From: Bradyrhizobium barranii subsp. barranii
GTDB lineage: Bacteria; Pseudomonadota; Alphaproteobacteria; Rhizobiales; Xanthobacteraceae
Length of the DNA stretch: 64,000 nt
Assembly: GCF_017565645.3 (NCBI RefSeq)
Contig: NZ_CP086136.1
Location: 9,779,501-9,843,500 of the forward strand
Direction: 5' to 3'
Under the pieces are notes generated by a model that saw only the letters and a program-made list of their open reading frames with translations, had not been told where the DNA came from and made no database searches. Each line of letters starts with the position of its first letter. Position 1 is the stretch's first letter. Made by a program: the position numbers and the translations under genes. Positions 1 through 8,447 of the stretch are shown piece after piece.

Positions 1-243
1 CCAGTGATCGAGGATCAGCGCGTTGGTAATGACCGTATCGACCGCCCCCTGCGCGCGCGTGAGCTGCGATTGTCCCATGCCGTCGCGAATGACCTTGCCG
101 CCGCCGAACTTGACCTCCTCGCCATAGATCGTGAGGTCCCTCTCGGGCTCGATGAACAGATCGGTGTCCGCCAGGCGCACCCTGTCGCCGACCGTGGGGC
201 CGAACATCTGCGCATAGGCCGCGCGGCTCATCGTGTGGGACAT
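1..243 (-). CDS. ureC: urease alpha subunit, N-terminal part (runs off the window)
   Basis: Only the first 81 codons are inside the window. The residues match the conserved start of Ure[17 protein letters not shown], then the LADTDLFIE and [12 protein letters not shown] segments. UreC carries the dinickel site that hydrolyses urea to ammonia and carbamate, but all nickel ligands lie beyond the edge. The start at 243 follows GAGGAAG; a second ATG lies four codons later. It begins 12 nt after ureB and is the last visible gene of ureD-A-J-B-C. The accessory genes ureE, F and G would be expected further left; this is inference. Confidence 0.97.
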   Translation of the reverse strand, partial: MSHTMSRAAYAQMFGPTVGDRVRLADTDLFIEPERDLTIYGEEVKFGGGKVIRDGMGQSQLTRAQGAVDTVITNALILDHW

Positions 244-255
244 GTCTTCCTCACC

Positions 256-594
256 TTATTCGTTGGCGCCGGACGCATCGGTCGCCGATTCCAGAGGTCC
301 CATCACGCCGCCGCTGAAGCCGTAGATGCGCCGCGCCCCGGCAAACGGGATCAACGAGACCTCGCGCGACTGGCCCGGCTCGAACCGCACGGCCGTCCCG
401 GCCGGGATATCGAGGCGGCATCCACGAGCGGTTGATCGATCGAACGCGAGTGCGGCGTTCACTTCGGCGAAGTGATAATGGCTGCCCACCTGGACCGGCC
501 GGTCGCCGGTGTTGGCTACGGTAATCGACAGTGCCGTCCTGTCCCCGTTCTGGACGATGTCGCCGTCAGCCGGAATGACCTCCCCGGGAATCAT
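256..594 (-). CDS. ureB: urease beta subunit
   Basis: This is a structural subunit of urease, 112 residues from ATG 594. It opens with the family signature [13 protein letters not shown] and contains the [10 protein letters not shown] and [11 protein letters not shown] blocks that pack against UreC. The reading frame is open upstream, but homology starts at 594. That ATG overlaps the stop of the hupE/ureJ gene as ATGA, which indicates translational coupling. The length is ordinary for a separate alphaproteobacterial UreB. Confidence 0.96.
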   Translation of the reverse strand: MIPGEVIPADGDIVQNGDRTALSITVANTGDRPVQVGSHYHFAEVNAALAFDRSTARGCRLDIPAGTAVRFEPGQSREVSLIPFAGARRIYGFSGGVMGPLESATDASGANE

Positions 595-1169
595 GCCACG
601 CCTCCAAGCAGCAGCAGCCCGACAAGGCCAGCGCATACGCCCGCCGCGCGAAGCAAGCTTCGTCTGGTCGCGTTTCCTCCCCAGAGCCCGATGACCATGC
701 CGGTCAGGAGAAGAGCGGCGGTCGCCGTCGTGAAGCCGATCACGTAGGGAACAAGCATCGCGGCGGCTTCAGTTCCGTGGGCGTGACCATGGAAGAACGC
801 GAACAGGCCGACGGCCGCCGCGCCCAGCATGACGGGCATCCTGAATTCGAACGCAACGAACGCTCCCAGCGCCACCACCGAGAGGCTGATCGCCGCCTCC
901 ACAAAGCCCATCTGCAGTCCCGCGCTTGCCGCGGCGAAGCCGCCCAGCATCGCGATCAGAAAGGTCAGCGGCCACACCGCTCTCGCGGATCCGCCCACGA
1001 GCCCGCTCCACGTTCCCACCAAGGTGATCGCAATCAGATGATCGGCGCCGCTGAACGGATGGACGAGACCGGCGTCGAACGAACTGCCCGCGCCCGGAAT
1101 GGGATGAGCGAAGGCCGGCGCCGCAAGCAGGCTCAACGCGGCGACGCAAATCGGGATGATGCGCATCAT
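591..1169 (-). CDS. ureJ: HupE/UreJ family nickel permease-like membrane protein
   Basis: A 192-residue membrane protein with an N-terminal signal-like segment ending near AFAHP. The HupE/UreJ motif HPFSGADHL follows, then about six hydrophobic segments and a GHAHGTE motif rich in potential metal ligands. The family is associated with nickel (sometimes cobalt) uptake for urease or hydrogenase. It sits inside the urease operon between ureA (6 nt gap) and ureB (ATGA overlap), so nickel supply to urease is the likely role. AGGAG precedes the tandem ATG pair at 1169/1166. Transport direction and metal are inferred from context. Confidence 0.9.
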   Translation of the reverse strand: MMRIIPICVAALSLLAAPAFAHPIPGAGSSFDAGLVHPFSGADHLIAITLVGTWSGLVGGSARAVWPLTFLIAMLGGFAAASAGLQMGFVEAAISLSVVALGAFVAFEFRMPVMLGAAAVGLFAFFHGHAHGTEAAAMLVPYVIGFTTATAALLLTGMVIGLWGGNATRRSLLRAAGVCAGLVGLLLLGGVA

Positions 1170-1175
1170 CAGCTC

Positions 1176-1478
1176 CTATCGGATCGGGTTGTGCACCGGG
1201 ACAAGCTTGGTCCCGTCCGGAAACGTTGCCTCCACCTGGATCTCGCGGATCATTTCCGGGATGCCCTCCATGACCTGCTCGCGGCGCAGCAGCCGGCCGC
1301 CTTCGGACATCAGATCCGCGACCGATCGTCCGTCGCGGGCGCCTTCCATGATGGCATCCGAAATCAATGCGATGCTTTCGGGATAATTCAGCTTGACGCC
1401 GCGCGCGAGCCGGCCGCGCGCAACGATCGCGGCGAGGGCGATCATCAGCTTGTCTCGTTCCCGTGGCGTCAGATTCAA
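1176..1478 (-). CDS. ureA: urease gamma subunit (TTG start)
   Basis: A 100-residue UreA, the usual length, provided translation starts at the TTG at 1478. The sequence then begins [13 protein letters not shown], where the family has MNLTPREKDKL. GGGAGGAG ends four bases before this TTG, and no ATG lies near the homology start. The [14 protein letters not shown] and VHNPIR segments are typical. UreA is one of the three structural subunits of the urease trimer. It follows ureD by 26 nt. Confidence 0.94.
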   Translation of the reverse strand: MNLTPRERDKLMIALAAIVARGRLARGVKLNYPESIALISDAIMEGARDGRSVADLMSEGGRLLRREQVMEGIPEMIREIQVEATFPDGTKLVPVHNPIR

Positions 1479-1504
1479 GATGCTCCTCCCACTTGGCCGC
1501 GCTG

Positions 1505-2416
1505 CTAACAGGACCACATCTTCGGCGCTCCGAAGGGACCGGATCCGAGCTCATGGTCGAGTTGATCGAGGAAGCGGCGCAGACCTCGCCTGAGGTCCAC
1601 GCTTGCAATCGCGGCGACCCGGACCACGATGATCGCGCCCACGATCGTGACGCCGCACGCGCATTCCAGCGAAGCGCCGATCTCGCGCAATCTCTCGAGC
1701 CGGGCCTCGAGACCCGGACCGAAATAGATCATGGTTGCGATCGCCTTCCAGTTCGAGAGCAGCGCCGTCTTCCGAAGCTGCAGCAGCGTCTGGTCGGAGG
1801 CGAGGAAGCCATCCGCCCATACCAAACGGCCGTCGACCCTGACGCGCCAACTGTCCAGGATATGTCCGGCAAGAACCTCCTCGCCGCTCTCGATGCGGCC
1901 AAGAACCAGCCATTCGAGGGCAATCAATTCGGTGCCCGAGCTCACATCGATCTCGGTGTGCCGCGCGATGCGCGCCTGGTTGAAGACGATCGTCTCTTGT
2001 GGAAGCCACGCAAGCCGGGCATTTCCCTCAGCCCTTAACCGCGTCCGGACTCGGGCAGGCCGATCCAGCGCCCGATAGACCTTCTCCGCGGCCTGCGTGG
2101 TCACCGCGACCGACGCATCGCCTCGAGCGACCACCTCGATCCTGATCTCGTCGCCGCCTGCGACACCGCCCGAGGTATTGATGAGGACCGCCTCCTTGCG
2201 CCGACGATCGTCGACATTCGGGAAGGCAACGGCCATCGGAAACTTCTGATAGACGTCGATGATCTCCGTGCCGTTTGCGGCGCCGGAGAACACCACGCGA
2301 GCTTCCCCGACAGCGCGCTGCAGATCGAATTTTTCCGTGGCGCTCTGCCCTTCGCCCGGAGGGCCGGGATGAGCCGCGGATGTCCCGCGAGAGCGCTCAT
2401 GAATTGCTTCAAACAT
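1505..2416 (-). CDS. ureD: urease accessory protein UreD
   Basis: A 303-residue UreD/UreH, the scaffold that binds apo-urease and with UreF and UreG helps insert nickel and the carbamylated lysine. Recognisable blocks are [12 protein letters not shown] near residue 80, [11 protein letters not shown], and [13 protein letters not shown] in the middle. The N-terminal 30 residues are poorly conserved in the family, so the ATG at 2416 is plausible but not proven. It is the first gene of the urease cluster. A GC-rich hairpin at 2472-2505 separates it from the lactonase-like gene upstream. Confidence 0.95.
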   Translation of the reverse strand: MFEAIHERSRGTSAAHPGPPGEGQSATEKFDLQRAVGEARVVFSGAANGTEIIDVYQKFPMAVAFPNVDDRRRKEAVLINTSGGVAGGDEIRIEVVARGDASVAVTTQAAEKVYRALDRPARVRTRLRAEGNARLAWLPQETIVFNQARIARHTEIDVSSGTELIALEWLVLGRIESGEEVLAGHILDSWRVRVDGRLVWADGFLASDQTLLQLRKTALLSNWKAIATMIYFGPGLEARLERLREIGASLECACGVTIVGAIIVVRVAAIASVDLRRGLRRFLDQLDHELGSGPFGAPKMWSC

Positions 2417-2471
2417 CCGTCTCGGGGCTCATGATTGACCGTCTGTGTCTCGCATATCGGCGAGGGAGAGG

Positions 2472-2505
2472 CCGGGCGTGGAACGGCAATGCCGACCACG
2501 CCCGG
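2472..2505 (-). terminator. hairpin between lactonase-like gene and ureD
   Basis: Perfect 10-bp arms, CCGGGCGTGG and CCACGCCCGG, are separated by 14 nt between the lactonase-like stop (2528) and ureD (start 2416). There is no T-run after it on the minus strand. It is therefore only a candidate terminator or attenuator that could set the urease genes apart from the P460 genes. Confidence 0.4.
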
Positions 2506-2527
2506 ACCTCATGTCGCGAAACCGGGA

Positions 2528-3802
2528 TCAGAAACCCGCAAGACCCTGGGAGCCGTTGTACGGGATCTTGACGCTGCCGATCTCCTTCAGCGAACCGTCC
2601 GGCTGGGTGCTGTAGCTGACCAGCTTCGAGGCGTTGCCGTAGATCTGATAGAGATAGGCGCCGTCGGGCGAGATCCAGCTATCGCTGGGACCGCTCGTCA
2701 CGGTTCCGTTCAATCCCCTCGCGGTGCCGTCGCCGGGGACCTTCGGACACGCCGGATCGCACGCAATCTCCAGGCCGCTACCGTTGATGCGGTAGCTGCT
2801 GATGTTGCTGTAGCCGAAGTTCGTCGCGTAGATCGTGCGATCATCGGGCGCGACGGCCAGCCAGCACAGCTCGGACGGCAGGCCCGCGCTGGTGTCGATC
2901 TTGACGAGCGGGCCGACCTCGATCGAGCCGTTCTTCTCGATGGTGCAGATGGAGCATCCGTCACCGACGGCATAGCCGATCACGAACGTATTTGGACGCT
3001 GATTCAGGAACGCGATGTAGAACGGAGAACCGCCCTTCGCATCGTAGAACCTGGCCGTGCCGAGCGAGCCGTCCTTTTGCAGGGCGAACACGGCAAGGCC
3101 GTCCGGATCCGGTGCATTCGACGCGATCGAGTGCAACGCGCCGCCGGCGCGCTGGACCCAGAGAATCGGCGAGCCGTCGGGATACAAGCCGGTGAGCGCG
3201 ATCGGCTCATCGAAAGTGGTGCCGACAAGCACAAGCTCCTCGTTGGGCGAGACCACGACCATGGTGGAGACACGGTTCCGCTTGCTGTACGTATTCACCG
3301 TGTATCGCTCGGGCCGCGTCTTGAGCATGCCTTCGGCGTCGACCGACATCAGCCGAAGGTGATCCGGTCCGAACGCGTGCAGCACGAAGAGGGTGCGCGT
3401 CGACGGAGCGAAAGCCAGCGATTTGGCCGTGCCACTCCTGCCCTCGACCGGGTTGCCGGTCGACTTCACGTCGAGCAGCGTGAGACGACCGTCGCTCTCC
3501 AGGCGGAAGCTCGAAACGGAATTGTCTCCGCCATTGGTCGCAAACAAAAAGCGCCGATCGGATGTAATGATGACGCTTCCCGCACCCTCGTAAGAGTTGG
3601 GCGCGCTGTCCTGGCCGCTGATCGGCTTGAATTCACCGGAGCCGGCGCCGCCCGTCTTGATACGCGCGACCTCGGCCAGCTTGCCGTCCGCCTGCCGCGT
3701 GTAGTGGATAATGGCGTTGTCGATCTCATTGGTCTGGATATAGAGATGGCCAGTCTGCCCCTTCGACATTCCCATCTCGCTCGTCGTCGCCTCTTTAGCC
3801 AT
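2528..3802 (-). CDS. lactonase-family beta-propeller protein
   Basis: About 424 residues with repeated blades of the 7-bladed lactonase / YVTN-like type. Examples are GSVIITSDRRFLFATNGGDN, SLAFAPSTRTLFVLHAFG, VVSPNEELVLVG, LAVAPDDRTIYATNFG and SWISPDGAYLYQIYG. Relatives include 6-phosphogluconolactonase, but many members have no assigned substrate. The start at 3802 is chosen because AAAGGAG lies 6 nt upstream; the open frame extends further without homology. No signal peptide is evident. It follows the second P460 gene by 62 nt and probably shares its transcript. The substrate is unknown. Confidence 0.75.
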   Translation of the reverse strand: MAKEATTSEMGMSKGQTGHLYIQTNEIDNAIIHYTRQADGKLAEVARIKTGGAGSGEFKPISGQDSAPNSYEGAGSVIITSDRRFLFATNGGDNSVSSFRLESDGRLTLLDVKSTGNPVEGRSGTAKSLAFAPSTRTLFVLHAFGPDHLRLMSVDAEGMLKTRPERYTVNTYSKRNRVSTMVVVSPNEELVLVGTTFDEPIALTGLYPDGSPILWVQRAGGALHSIASNAPDPDGLAVFALQKDGSLGTARFYDAKGGSPFYIAFLNQRPNTFVIGYAVGDGCSICTIEKNGSIEVGPLVKIDTSAGLPSELCWLAVAPDDRTIYATNFGYSNISSYRINGSGLEIACDPACPKVPGDGTARGLNGTVTSGPSDSWISPDGAYLYQIYGNASKLVSYSTQPDGSLKEIGSVKIPYNGSQGLAGF

Positions 3803-3864
3803 CTCTCGCTCCTTTGATGATTGGCTTTGGTAAATCGAATGACTTTCGGTGACCTGCACCATCG

Positions 3865-4446
3865 CTATGGCTTCAACGGAGGGTATCCATCGATGTAAAC
3901 CCAGTCGGACGTCCGCACGGGCACATGGCACGCCTGGCATTGCGCCCTGTAATTCGTCGTCGTCGTTTTTGAGCGATCGCCCGCGTCGAACCAGGACCAT
4001 CCCCAGCCGTCGCCCCACAACGCGCTCTCCGGGTGACGGTTCGCGGAGTCCTTCACCATGACGAACCATCCCTTCAAAGCATCGGCGCGGCTGACGGTGC
4101 CGGTCGTCATTTCAGAGGTTGCCGCCTTGAACACTTCCTTGACCAGCACCGCACCGTCCGGGAAGCGCTTGTCCTTCCGATAGGCGTCGATCACTCCAGG
4201 CGAGGCGTACACGACGTGAAGCTCCTTCGAGCCGTGATTGTCGTCTGCCGCGATCGCCCAGCTTCCGAGGATCTGATAGGTCGTACGATAGTCATCGGGC
4301 ACGTGCAGACGCCCGTCACGGTCGGCGACGCTCGCACCGGTCGAAACGCCATCCGCCGCGTTCGCCCGCAGCTGTGACTGCCTGACCGCGGCCGCGACCC
4401 CAAGGATCACGACGACGGCGACACAGGCGGCTTTGAAGATTTTCAT
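3865..4446 (-). CDS. cytochrome P460 family haem protein (second of pair)
   Basis: A 193-residue exported protein with an N-terminal hydrophobic signal or anchor (residues 1-20). A P460-fold body follows with KELHVVYASP, FPDGAVLVKEVF and GWGWSWFDAG. A C-terminal CQACH haem c site lies near residue 173. P460 proteins bind a lysine-crosslinked c-haem and some oxidise hydroxylamine or detoxify NO-type species; the substrate here is unknown. It begins 24 nt after the first P460 gene, so the two are cotranscribed. A GGAAG ribosome-binding site precedes ATG 4446. Confidence 0.85.
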   Translation of the reverse strand: MKIFKAACVAVVVILGVAAAVRQSQLRANAADGVSTGASVADRDGRLHVPDDYRTTYQILGSWAIAADDNHGSKELHVVYASPGVIDAYRKDKRFPDGAVLVKEVFKAATSEMTTGTVSRADALKGWFVMVKDSANRHPESALWGDGWGWSWFDAGDRSKTTTTNYRAQCQACHVPVRTSDWVYIDGYPPLKP

Positions 4447-4470
4447 GCCGATCTTCCGCCGATTACGTGG

Positions 4471-5079
4471 TCACCGCGCGTCCTTGTTGTCCAGCAGCGG
4501 ATAGAACTGGGTCCAGACCTCGTCCTTCTTGGCGTTGGCGATATGGCAGTAGGCGCACTCGTCCTTCGACTTCACCTTGGCCGTCGGCGCCTTCGGTTCG
4601 TGGTGATTGAAGTTGAAATAGCCCCACCCGTTGGTGTCGGCGAAGCGCTTCGAGTCCTTGACGGTCACGTCGGCGCCGTTCCACTTGCCCGGGAAGTAGC
4701 CACGTCCAGACGCTTCCGTTCGCGAGCCGTCGGCGTTCTCCTGCGGCAACGTCAGCTGCAGCTCCTTGAACAGGATCGTCCCCTCGGGGAATTCGCCGGT
4801 CTTCTTGTAGATCGCGTACGAGCCCGGCTCGATATATACGTTGTGGAATTCCGGGAAGTTCGCCTGTCCGCCGTTGAGGGCATTTGGCGTCAGCGGCGAG
4901 CCGACATAAACCCACTCGTGGAAATTCTTCGGCAAGAGCAACTGCCCGTCCGCGGTGTATTCCGGCAGATAGCGCGTATTGCTCTGGGCATTGCTATCCT
5001 TGAGCGATCCGAAGAACAGGATCGTTGCGACCGCACTGCCTACGATGACCGCCGCTGCTGCCTGGACTCTCACGCGCAT
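4471..5079 (-). CDS. cytochrome P460 family haem protein (first of pair)
   Basis: A 202-residue periplasmic-type protein with a signal or anchor segment at residues 7-30. The P460 pattern follows: FHEWVYVGSPLTPN, FHNVYIEPGSYAIYKKTGEF, ILFKELQLTLP and GWGYFNFNHHEP, with CAYCH near residue 177. It is diverged from its downstream neighbour, so this is an old pair rather than a recent duplication. GGGAGAAG sits 5 nt before ATG 5079. The leader contains a 46-nt block repeated upstream of the amidase at 6915-6960. Function in hydroxylamine or NO chemistry is possible from the family only. Confidence 0.85.
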   Translation of the reverse strand: MRVRVQAAAAVIVGSAVATILFFGSLKDSNAQSNTRYLPEYTADGQLLLPKNFHEWVYVGSPLTPNALNGGQANFPEFHNVYIEPGSYAIYKKTGEFPEGTILFKELQLTLPQENADGSRTEASGRGYFPGKWNGADVTVKDSKRFADTNGWGYFNFNHHEPKAPTAKVKSKDECAYCHIANAKKDEVWTQFYPLLDNKDAR

Positions 5080-5164
5080 TGTCTTCTCCCGCGACTGCGG
5101 CCGAACGCGCGAGGCGCCGGCACGATTGACCTGTCGAAAGATGACTTAGCCGGTCGCGGAAGAT

Positions 5165-5210
5165 CCTGCGCGCTGGGGATTGCTTCCGCTTTGGCCATCT
5201 TGATGCATTC
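5165..5210 (-). repeat. conserved leader block, copy A (upstream of P460 genes)
   Basis: This 46-nt block matches 6915-6960 at about 37 positions, and 29 of 33 in the core 5178-5210. It lies about 90-130 nt upstream of the first P460 start, as copy B does for the amidase. Read on the minus strand it can encode ECIKMAKAEAIPSAQ. Three of the four core differences fall in third codon positions of that frame. It could be a shared promoter or regulator site, or a leader peptide. The frame is open from an ATG at 5291 and closes at 5070, across the P460 start codon. Confidence 0.5.
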
Positions 5211-5315
5211 CGTGCCGAACCTGCGATCCGTGAAGAGGTTCACGCTTCGAAAGCAGGACGCGCGGCCGCGATCGCGGCGCGCGACGGCCATGGAAACGAC
5301 CGAGAGGGTGCAAGG

Positions 5316-6854
5316 TCAGCGGGTGAGGTCTGAAAGCGGGGCTGCTCTCAGGGGGCGCTCGCGGCAGATCCGGTAATTGTCCTGCCAGGGACGAAGCCGC
5401 TCGAAAGCCGCGCTCGCGGCCAGCACGTCGAAGTCGGCGTTTCGCCGACCTATGATTTGCATCCCGACCGGAAGACCGTCGGACAGACCTGCCGGAATCG
5501 AGGCTGCCGGGTGACCGGTGAAGTTGACGAAGTAGGTCAGGGCCCATCCGATCAGAGGATCTATCTCGACACCATTGATCGACTTCGGTCCAATCGTGTT
5601 GCCGTCGCTGGCGTTGTCGACCGGCGGGCACGCGACGGTCGGCGTGACCAACAGATCGAACCTTTCAAGGACGTTCTGAAAGGCATCGTAGACCTCCGAC
5701 CGGACGGCCTGGTCGCGGAAGAAATCGAGCCCCGACATGCGATTGGTCTTCTCGACCCAATCCATGTATTCAGGCGGAAAGTCGTCGCGATGCTCGCCGA
5801 ACAAATCGATGCCGTCGCGCTTCATGTTCTCGATCGCCTGCAGGTTCAGAAGCATGTAGAGACGCGACCAGACGTCGCTCAGCTCCCGTTGCGAGCGAAC
5901 GATGCCGAGCTTCACCTCCTCGACGTGAGCACCGGCTTCCTCGAACGCCTGTACCGCGCGGCGGACCGTCGCCGCGACTTTTCCGTCGACCGGAAAGACG
6001 TCCAGATCCGGACTATAGGCAATCTTGAGGCCCCGGATCGAACGACGGGTCGCCGCGGTGAAATCGACGGGCGGCTCGATCAGGCTGAAGGGATCTCGCG
6101 GATCAGGACCGGCAAGTACGTTCAGCGCGATGGCGGCATCTTCGACCGTCCGCGTGATGGGCCCTTCGAACAGGAACGGAGAGTCGGCCACGCCGAACGC
6201 GTTGGGACGCACGAGGAACGGCACGCGTCCGAACGACGCCTTGTAGCCATACACTCCACACCAGGCGGAGGGGATTCGTATCGAGCCGCCGGCGTCCGTA
6301 CCTTCTGCAATGGGTAGCAGTCCGTCGGCGACCGCCGCGGCGCTTCCTCCGGATGAGCCACCCGTGTTCTTGGCAAGATTGAACGGGTTGCGCGTGGGAC
6401 CAAAGAGGTAGTTGTCGCAGGTGCCCCGGAATCCCATGAGAGGGCTGTTGGTCTTGCCGAGGAACACGGCACCCCCACGCTTCTCCATGCGCTCGCAGAA
6501 CACGCAGTAACCGTTCACGACGTGGTGCTTGAGCGCGCGGATGCCGCCCAGGCTCGCAGGCCAGCCCGGCTTGAAGTCGAACAAATCCTTGAGCGCCGAC
6601 GGAATGCCGTGCAGTGGGCCCCACGACTCGCCGGCGACCAATGCGCGCTCGGCCTCTTTCGCTCTCGTGCGGGCGCCGTCGAAATCGAGATAGACCAGCG
6701 CATTCAGGCTCGGGTTGCGCGCTTCGATGCGCCGGATGAACGCATCGACCACGTCAACCGGCGACAGATCACGCCGCCGGATGCGAGCTGCCATCTCGTG
6801 CGCGGTGAGGTAAGCGAGTTCGTCGGAATGCAAGGGGCGGCTCACGCTCGACAT
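5316..6854 (-). CDS. amidase signature family hydrolase
   Basis: 512 residues, the usual length for an AS-family amidase. The triad is visible: Lys89 in ALKDLF, the cis-Ser168 in NTGGSSGGS and nucleophile Ser191 in GTDAGGSIR. These enzymes hydrolyse amides to acid and ammonia. The start at 6854 is set by GGAGGAG four bases upstream; the longer open frame upstream lacks homology. The 237-nt space to the P460 gene holds leader block A. Release of ammonia beside a urease cluster suggests a nitrogen-scavenging role, but the substrate cannot be read from sequence. Confidence 0.9.
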   Translation of the reverse strand: MSSVSRPLHSDELAYLTAHEMAARIRRRDLSPVDVVDAFIRRIEARNPSLNALVYLDFDGARTRAKEAERALVAGESWGPLHGIPSALKDLFDFKPGWPASLGGIRALKHHVVNGYCVFCERMEKRGGAVFLGKTNSPLMGFRGTCDNYLFGPTRNPFNLAKNTGGSSGGSAAAVADGLLPIAEGTDAGGSIRIPSAWCGVYGYKASFGRVPFLVRPNAFGVADSPFLFEGPITRTVEDAAIALNVLAGPDPRDPFSLIEPPVDFTAATRRSIRGLKIAYSPDLDVFPVDGKVAATVRRAVQAFEEAGAHVEEVKLGIVRSQRELSDVWSRLYMLLNLQAIENMKRDGIDLFGEHRDDFPPEYMDWVEKTNRMSGLDFFRDQAVRSEVYDAFQNVLERFDLLVTPTVACPPVDNASDGNTIGPKSINGVEIDPLIGWALTYFVNFTGHPAASIPAGLSDGLPVGMQIIGRRNADFDVLAASAAFERLRPWQDNYRICRERPLRAAPLSDLTR

Positions 6855-6876
6855 CGTCTCCTCCTTCTGAACCACT

Positions 6877-6999
6877 TCAGGACGAAGCCGCATTTGACAT
6901 TGAAACAGTTCTTGCCTGCGCAGCCGTGATTGCTTCGTCTTTCGCAATCTTGATGCATTCACCGCGACGGCCATCGACAAGGCATCGATCAGGGTTCAT
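6877..6999 (-). other. possible 40-codon leader ORF upstream of amidase
   Basis: A small open frame, too short for routine calling, from ATG 6999 to TGA 6877, ending 22 nt before the amidase start. It contains ECIKIAKDEAITAAQ, closely similar to ECIKMAKAEAIPSAQ readable at the same relative place upstream of the P460 genes. No Shine-Dalgarno sequence precedes the ATG, so translation is doubtful. The conserved stretch may instead be a DNA-level regulatory block. Confidence 0.25.
6915..6960 (-). repeat. conserved leader block, copy B (upstream of amidase)
   Basis: This is the partner of 5165-5210, matching at about 37 of 46 positions. It lies about 60-105 nt upstream of the amidase start and inside the divergent gap to the molybdoenzyme cassette. 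It includes GAATGCATCAAGAT read on the minus strand. The two copies in equivalent places suggest co-regulation of the amidase and P460 transcripts. Confidence 0.5.
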
Positions 7000-7076
7000 G
7001 TGCGCTGACGTGGGCTGCAGGTTAAGCCGACGCGCGTTGGGACATCCTGCGCGTCACTGCACAAGGGCACGCTTCC

Positions 7077-7694
7077 ATGGACCGACCTCCCGTTTCTCGC
7101 GGCTTCAAATCCAAGCGACAGACACCCGAAGGCGCCCGGCTGCCACCGGGTCAGTATCTGACGACCGACTTCCCGGTGCTGTCCGCCGGACCCACGCCGG
7201 AGATCCGTGTCGTCGACTGGAAGATTGCGCTTCAACTCGGCGGATCGTTGCTGGGGAAATGGACCTGGGACGAATTCGAGGCACTGCCCCAGACCACGAT
7301 CACGGTCGACATTCACTGCGTCACCAAATGGACGAAGCTCGGCACGGTCTGGCAGGGCGTCAGCTTCGACGATCTTCTCAAGGTGGTCGGGGTGAGCGAG
7401 CCGCCGGACGCCTATGTCATGGCGCATTGCGACGGCGGATACACCACGAACCTTCCGGTGTCCGACCTGGTCGCGGGAAAGGCGATGATCGCGACCCGCT
7501 ATGAGGGTCTGCCGCTTGCCCCGGCGCACGGCGGCCCCGCGCGACTTCTGGTGCCGCATCTTTACTTCTGGAAGAGCGCAAAGTGGCTGCGAAGGCTCCG
7601 CTTCATGCCCAAGGACGAGCCCGGGTTCTGGGAATCGCGTGGTTATCACAACTATGGCGATCCCTGGCGGGAGCAACGTTATGACGGCGACTGA
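7077..7694 (+). CDS. sulfite-oxidase-fold molybdopterin oxidoreductase
   Basis: A 205-residue SUOX/YedY-fold domain: WTWDEFEALPQTTITVDIHC with the likely molybdenum-ligating Cys81, then KWTKLGTVWQGVSFDDLL, YTTNLPVSDL and PARLLVPHLYFWKSAKW. There is no Tat signal, haem domain or dimerisation domain, so it should be a small cytoplasmic molybdoenzyme. It overlaps the FAD reductase gene by 14 nt, pointing to that protein as its electron partner. The ATG at 7077 has AAGGG at modest spacing. The substrate is unknown for this subgroup. Confidence 0.88.
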   Translation: MDRPPVSRGFKSKRQTPEGARLPPGQYLTTDFPVLSAGPTPEIRVVDWKIALQLGGSLLGKWTWDEFEALPQTTITVDIHCVTKWTKLGTVWQGVSFDDLLKVVGVSEPPDAYVMAHCDGGYTTNLPVSDLVAGKAMIATRYEGLPLAPAHGGPARLLVPHLYFWKSAKWLRRLRFMPKDEPGFWESRGYHNYGDPWREQRYDGD

Positions 7695-8442
7695 TGCGCC
7701 CCTGCAGCAGCCCAGCATCGCGTGGCAGACCGGTCGGGTACAGGCCATCGTGGCTGAGACAAGCCGGGTGAAGAGCATCATCCTGCAGCCGGCCAACTGG
7801 TCCGGGCACTGGCCCGGCCAGCACGTCGACATCCGTCTCACGGCCGATGACGGCTATCAGGCCGAACGAAGTTACTCGATCGCATCGCCTCCGGAAGAAA
7901 AACTGCTCGCTCTCACCGTGGAACGGGTCGAGGACGGAGAGGTGTCGTCCTATCTCCTCGACGAATTGCGGGTTGGCGACACTCTCGAATTTCGGGGACC
8001 CATTGGGTGGCATTTCATCTGGAGCCAAACGCGCGGTGGACCGATTTGCCTGGTTGCGGGCGGGACCGGGATTACGCCGCTGATGGCCATGTTGCGCCAC
8101 CGCACGAGGTCGCTCGCACCCATACCGGCATCATTGATCTATTCGGCACGCAGCCTTGCCGAAATCGTGTACCGGGATGAACTCGATACGATGGCGCGTG
8201 ACGATCGCGACCTGCGCCTGGTCTATGCGCTCACCCGCGAGCATCCGGGCGACTGGAACGGACATCGGGGACGGGTCAACGCGGCGCTGCTCGCAGAGAA
8301 CAGCTTTACGCGCGAGCAGAATCCCACGTTCTTCATTTGCGGTCCCACCGGGTTTGTCGAAGGCATCTCGAGCATGCTCGTGAAGCTCGGCTTCGACCCC
8401 CTCGCCATAAGAACCGAGCGTTTCGGGCCAACAGGAGCATGA
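7681..8442 (+). CDS. FAD/NAD(P)-binding ferredoxin-reductase-type oxidoreductase
   Basis: 253 residues with an FAD-binding barrel (RSYSIASP at 63-70 after PGQHVDIRL) and an NAD-binding domain (GGTGITPLMAML, then CGPTGFVEGI near the C-terminus). No 2Fe-2S domain follows, unlike phthalate dioxygenase reductases. Its gene overlaps the molybdoenzyme gene, with GGGAG before ATG 7681, and its stop overlaps an ATG of the next frame. It probably moves electrons between NAD(P)H and the molybdoenzyme; the direction is unknown. Confidence 0.9.
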   Translation: MTATDAPLQQPSIAWQTGRVQAIVAETSRVKSIILQPANWSGHWPGQHVDIRLTADDGYQAERSYSIASPPEEKLLALTVERVEDGEVSSYLLDELRVGDTLEFRGPIGWHFIWSQTRGGPICLVAGGTGITPLMAMLRHRTRSLAPIPASLIYSARSLAEIVYRDELDTMARDDRDLRLVYALTREHPGDWNGHRGRVNAALLAENSFTREQNPTFFICGPTGFVEGISSMLVKLGFDPLAIRTERFGPTGA

Positions 8443-8447
8443 TCGCC

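Noticed and set aside
2435..3817. 460-codon plus-strand open frame
   Set aside because: Mirror of the lactonase-like beta-propeller gene, which has clear blade repeats on the minus strand.
5070..5291. 73-codon minus ORF ending over the P460 start codon
   Set aside because: Not called as a gene: no ribosome-binding site and ordinary composition. Only its ECIK segment is conserved and is reported as a leader block.
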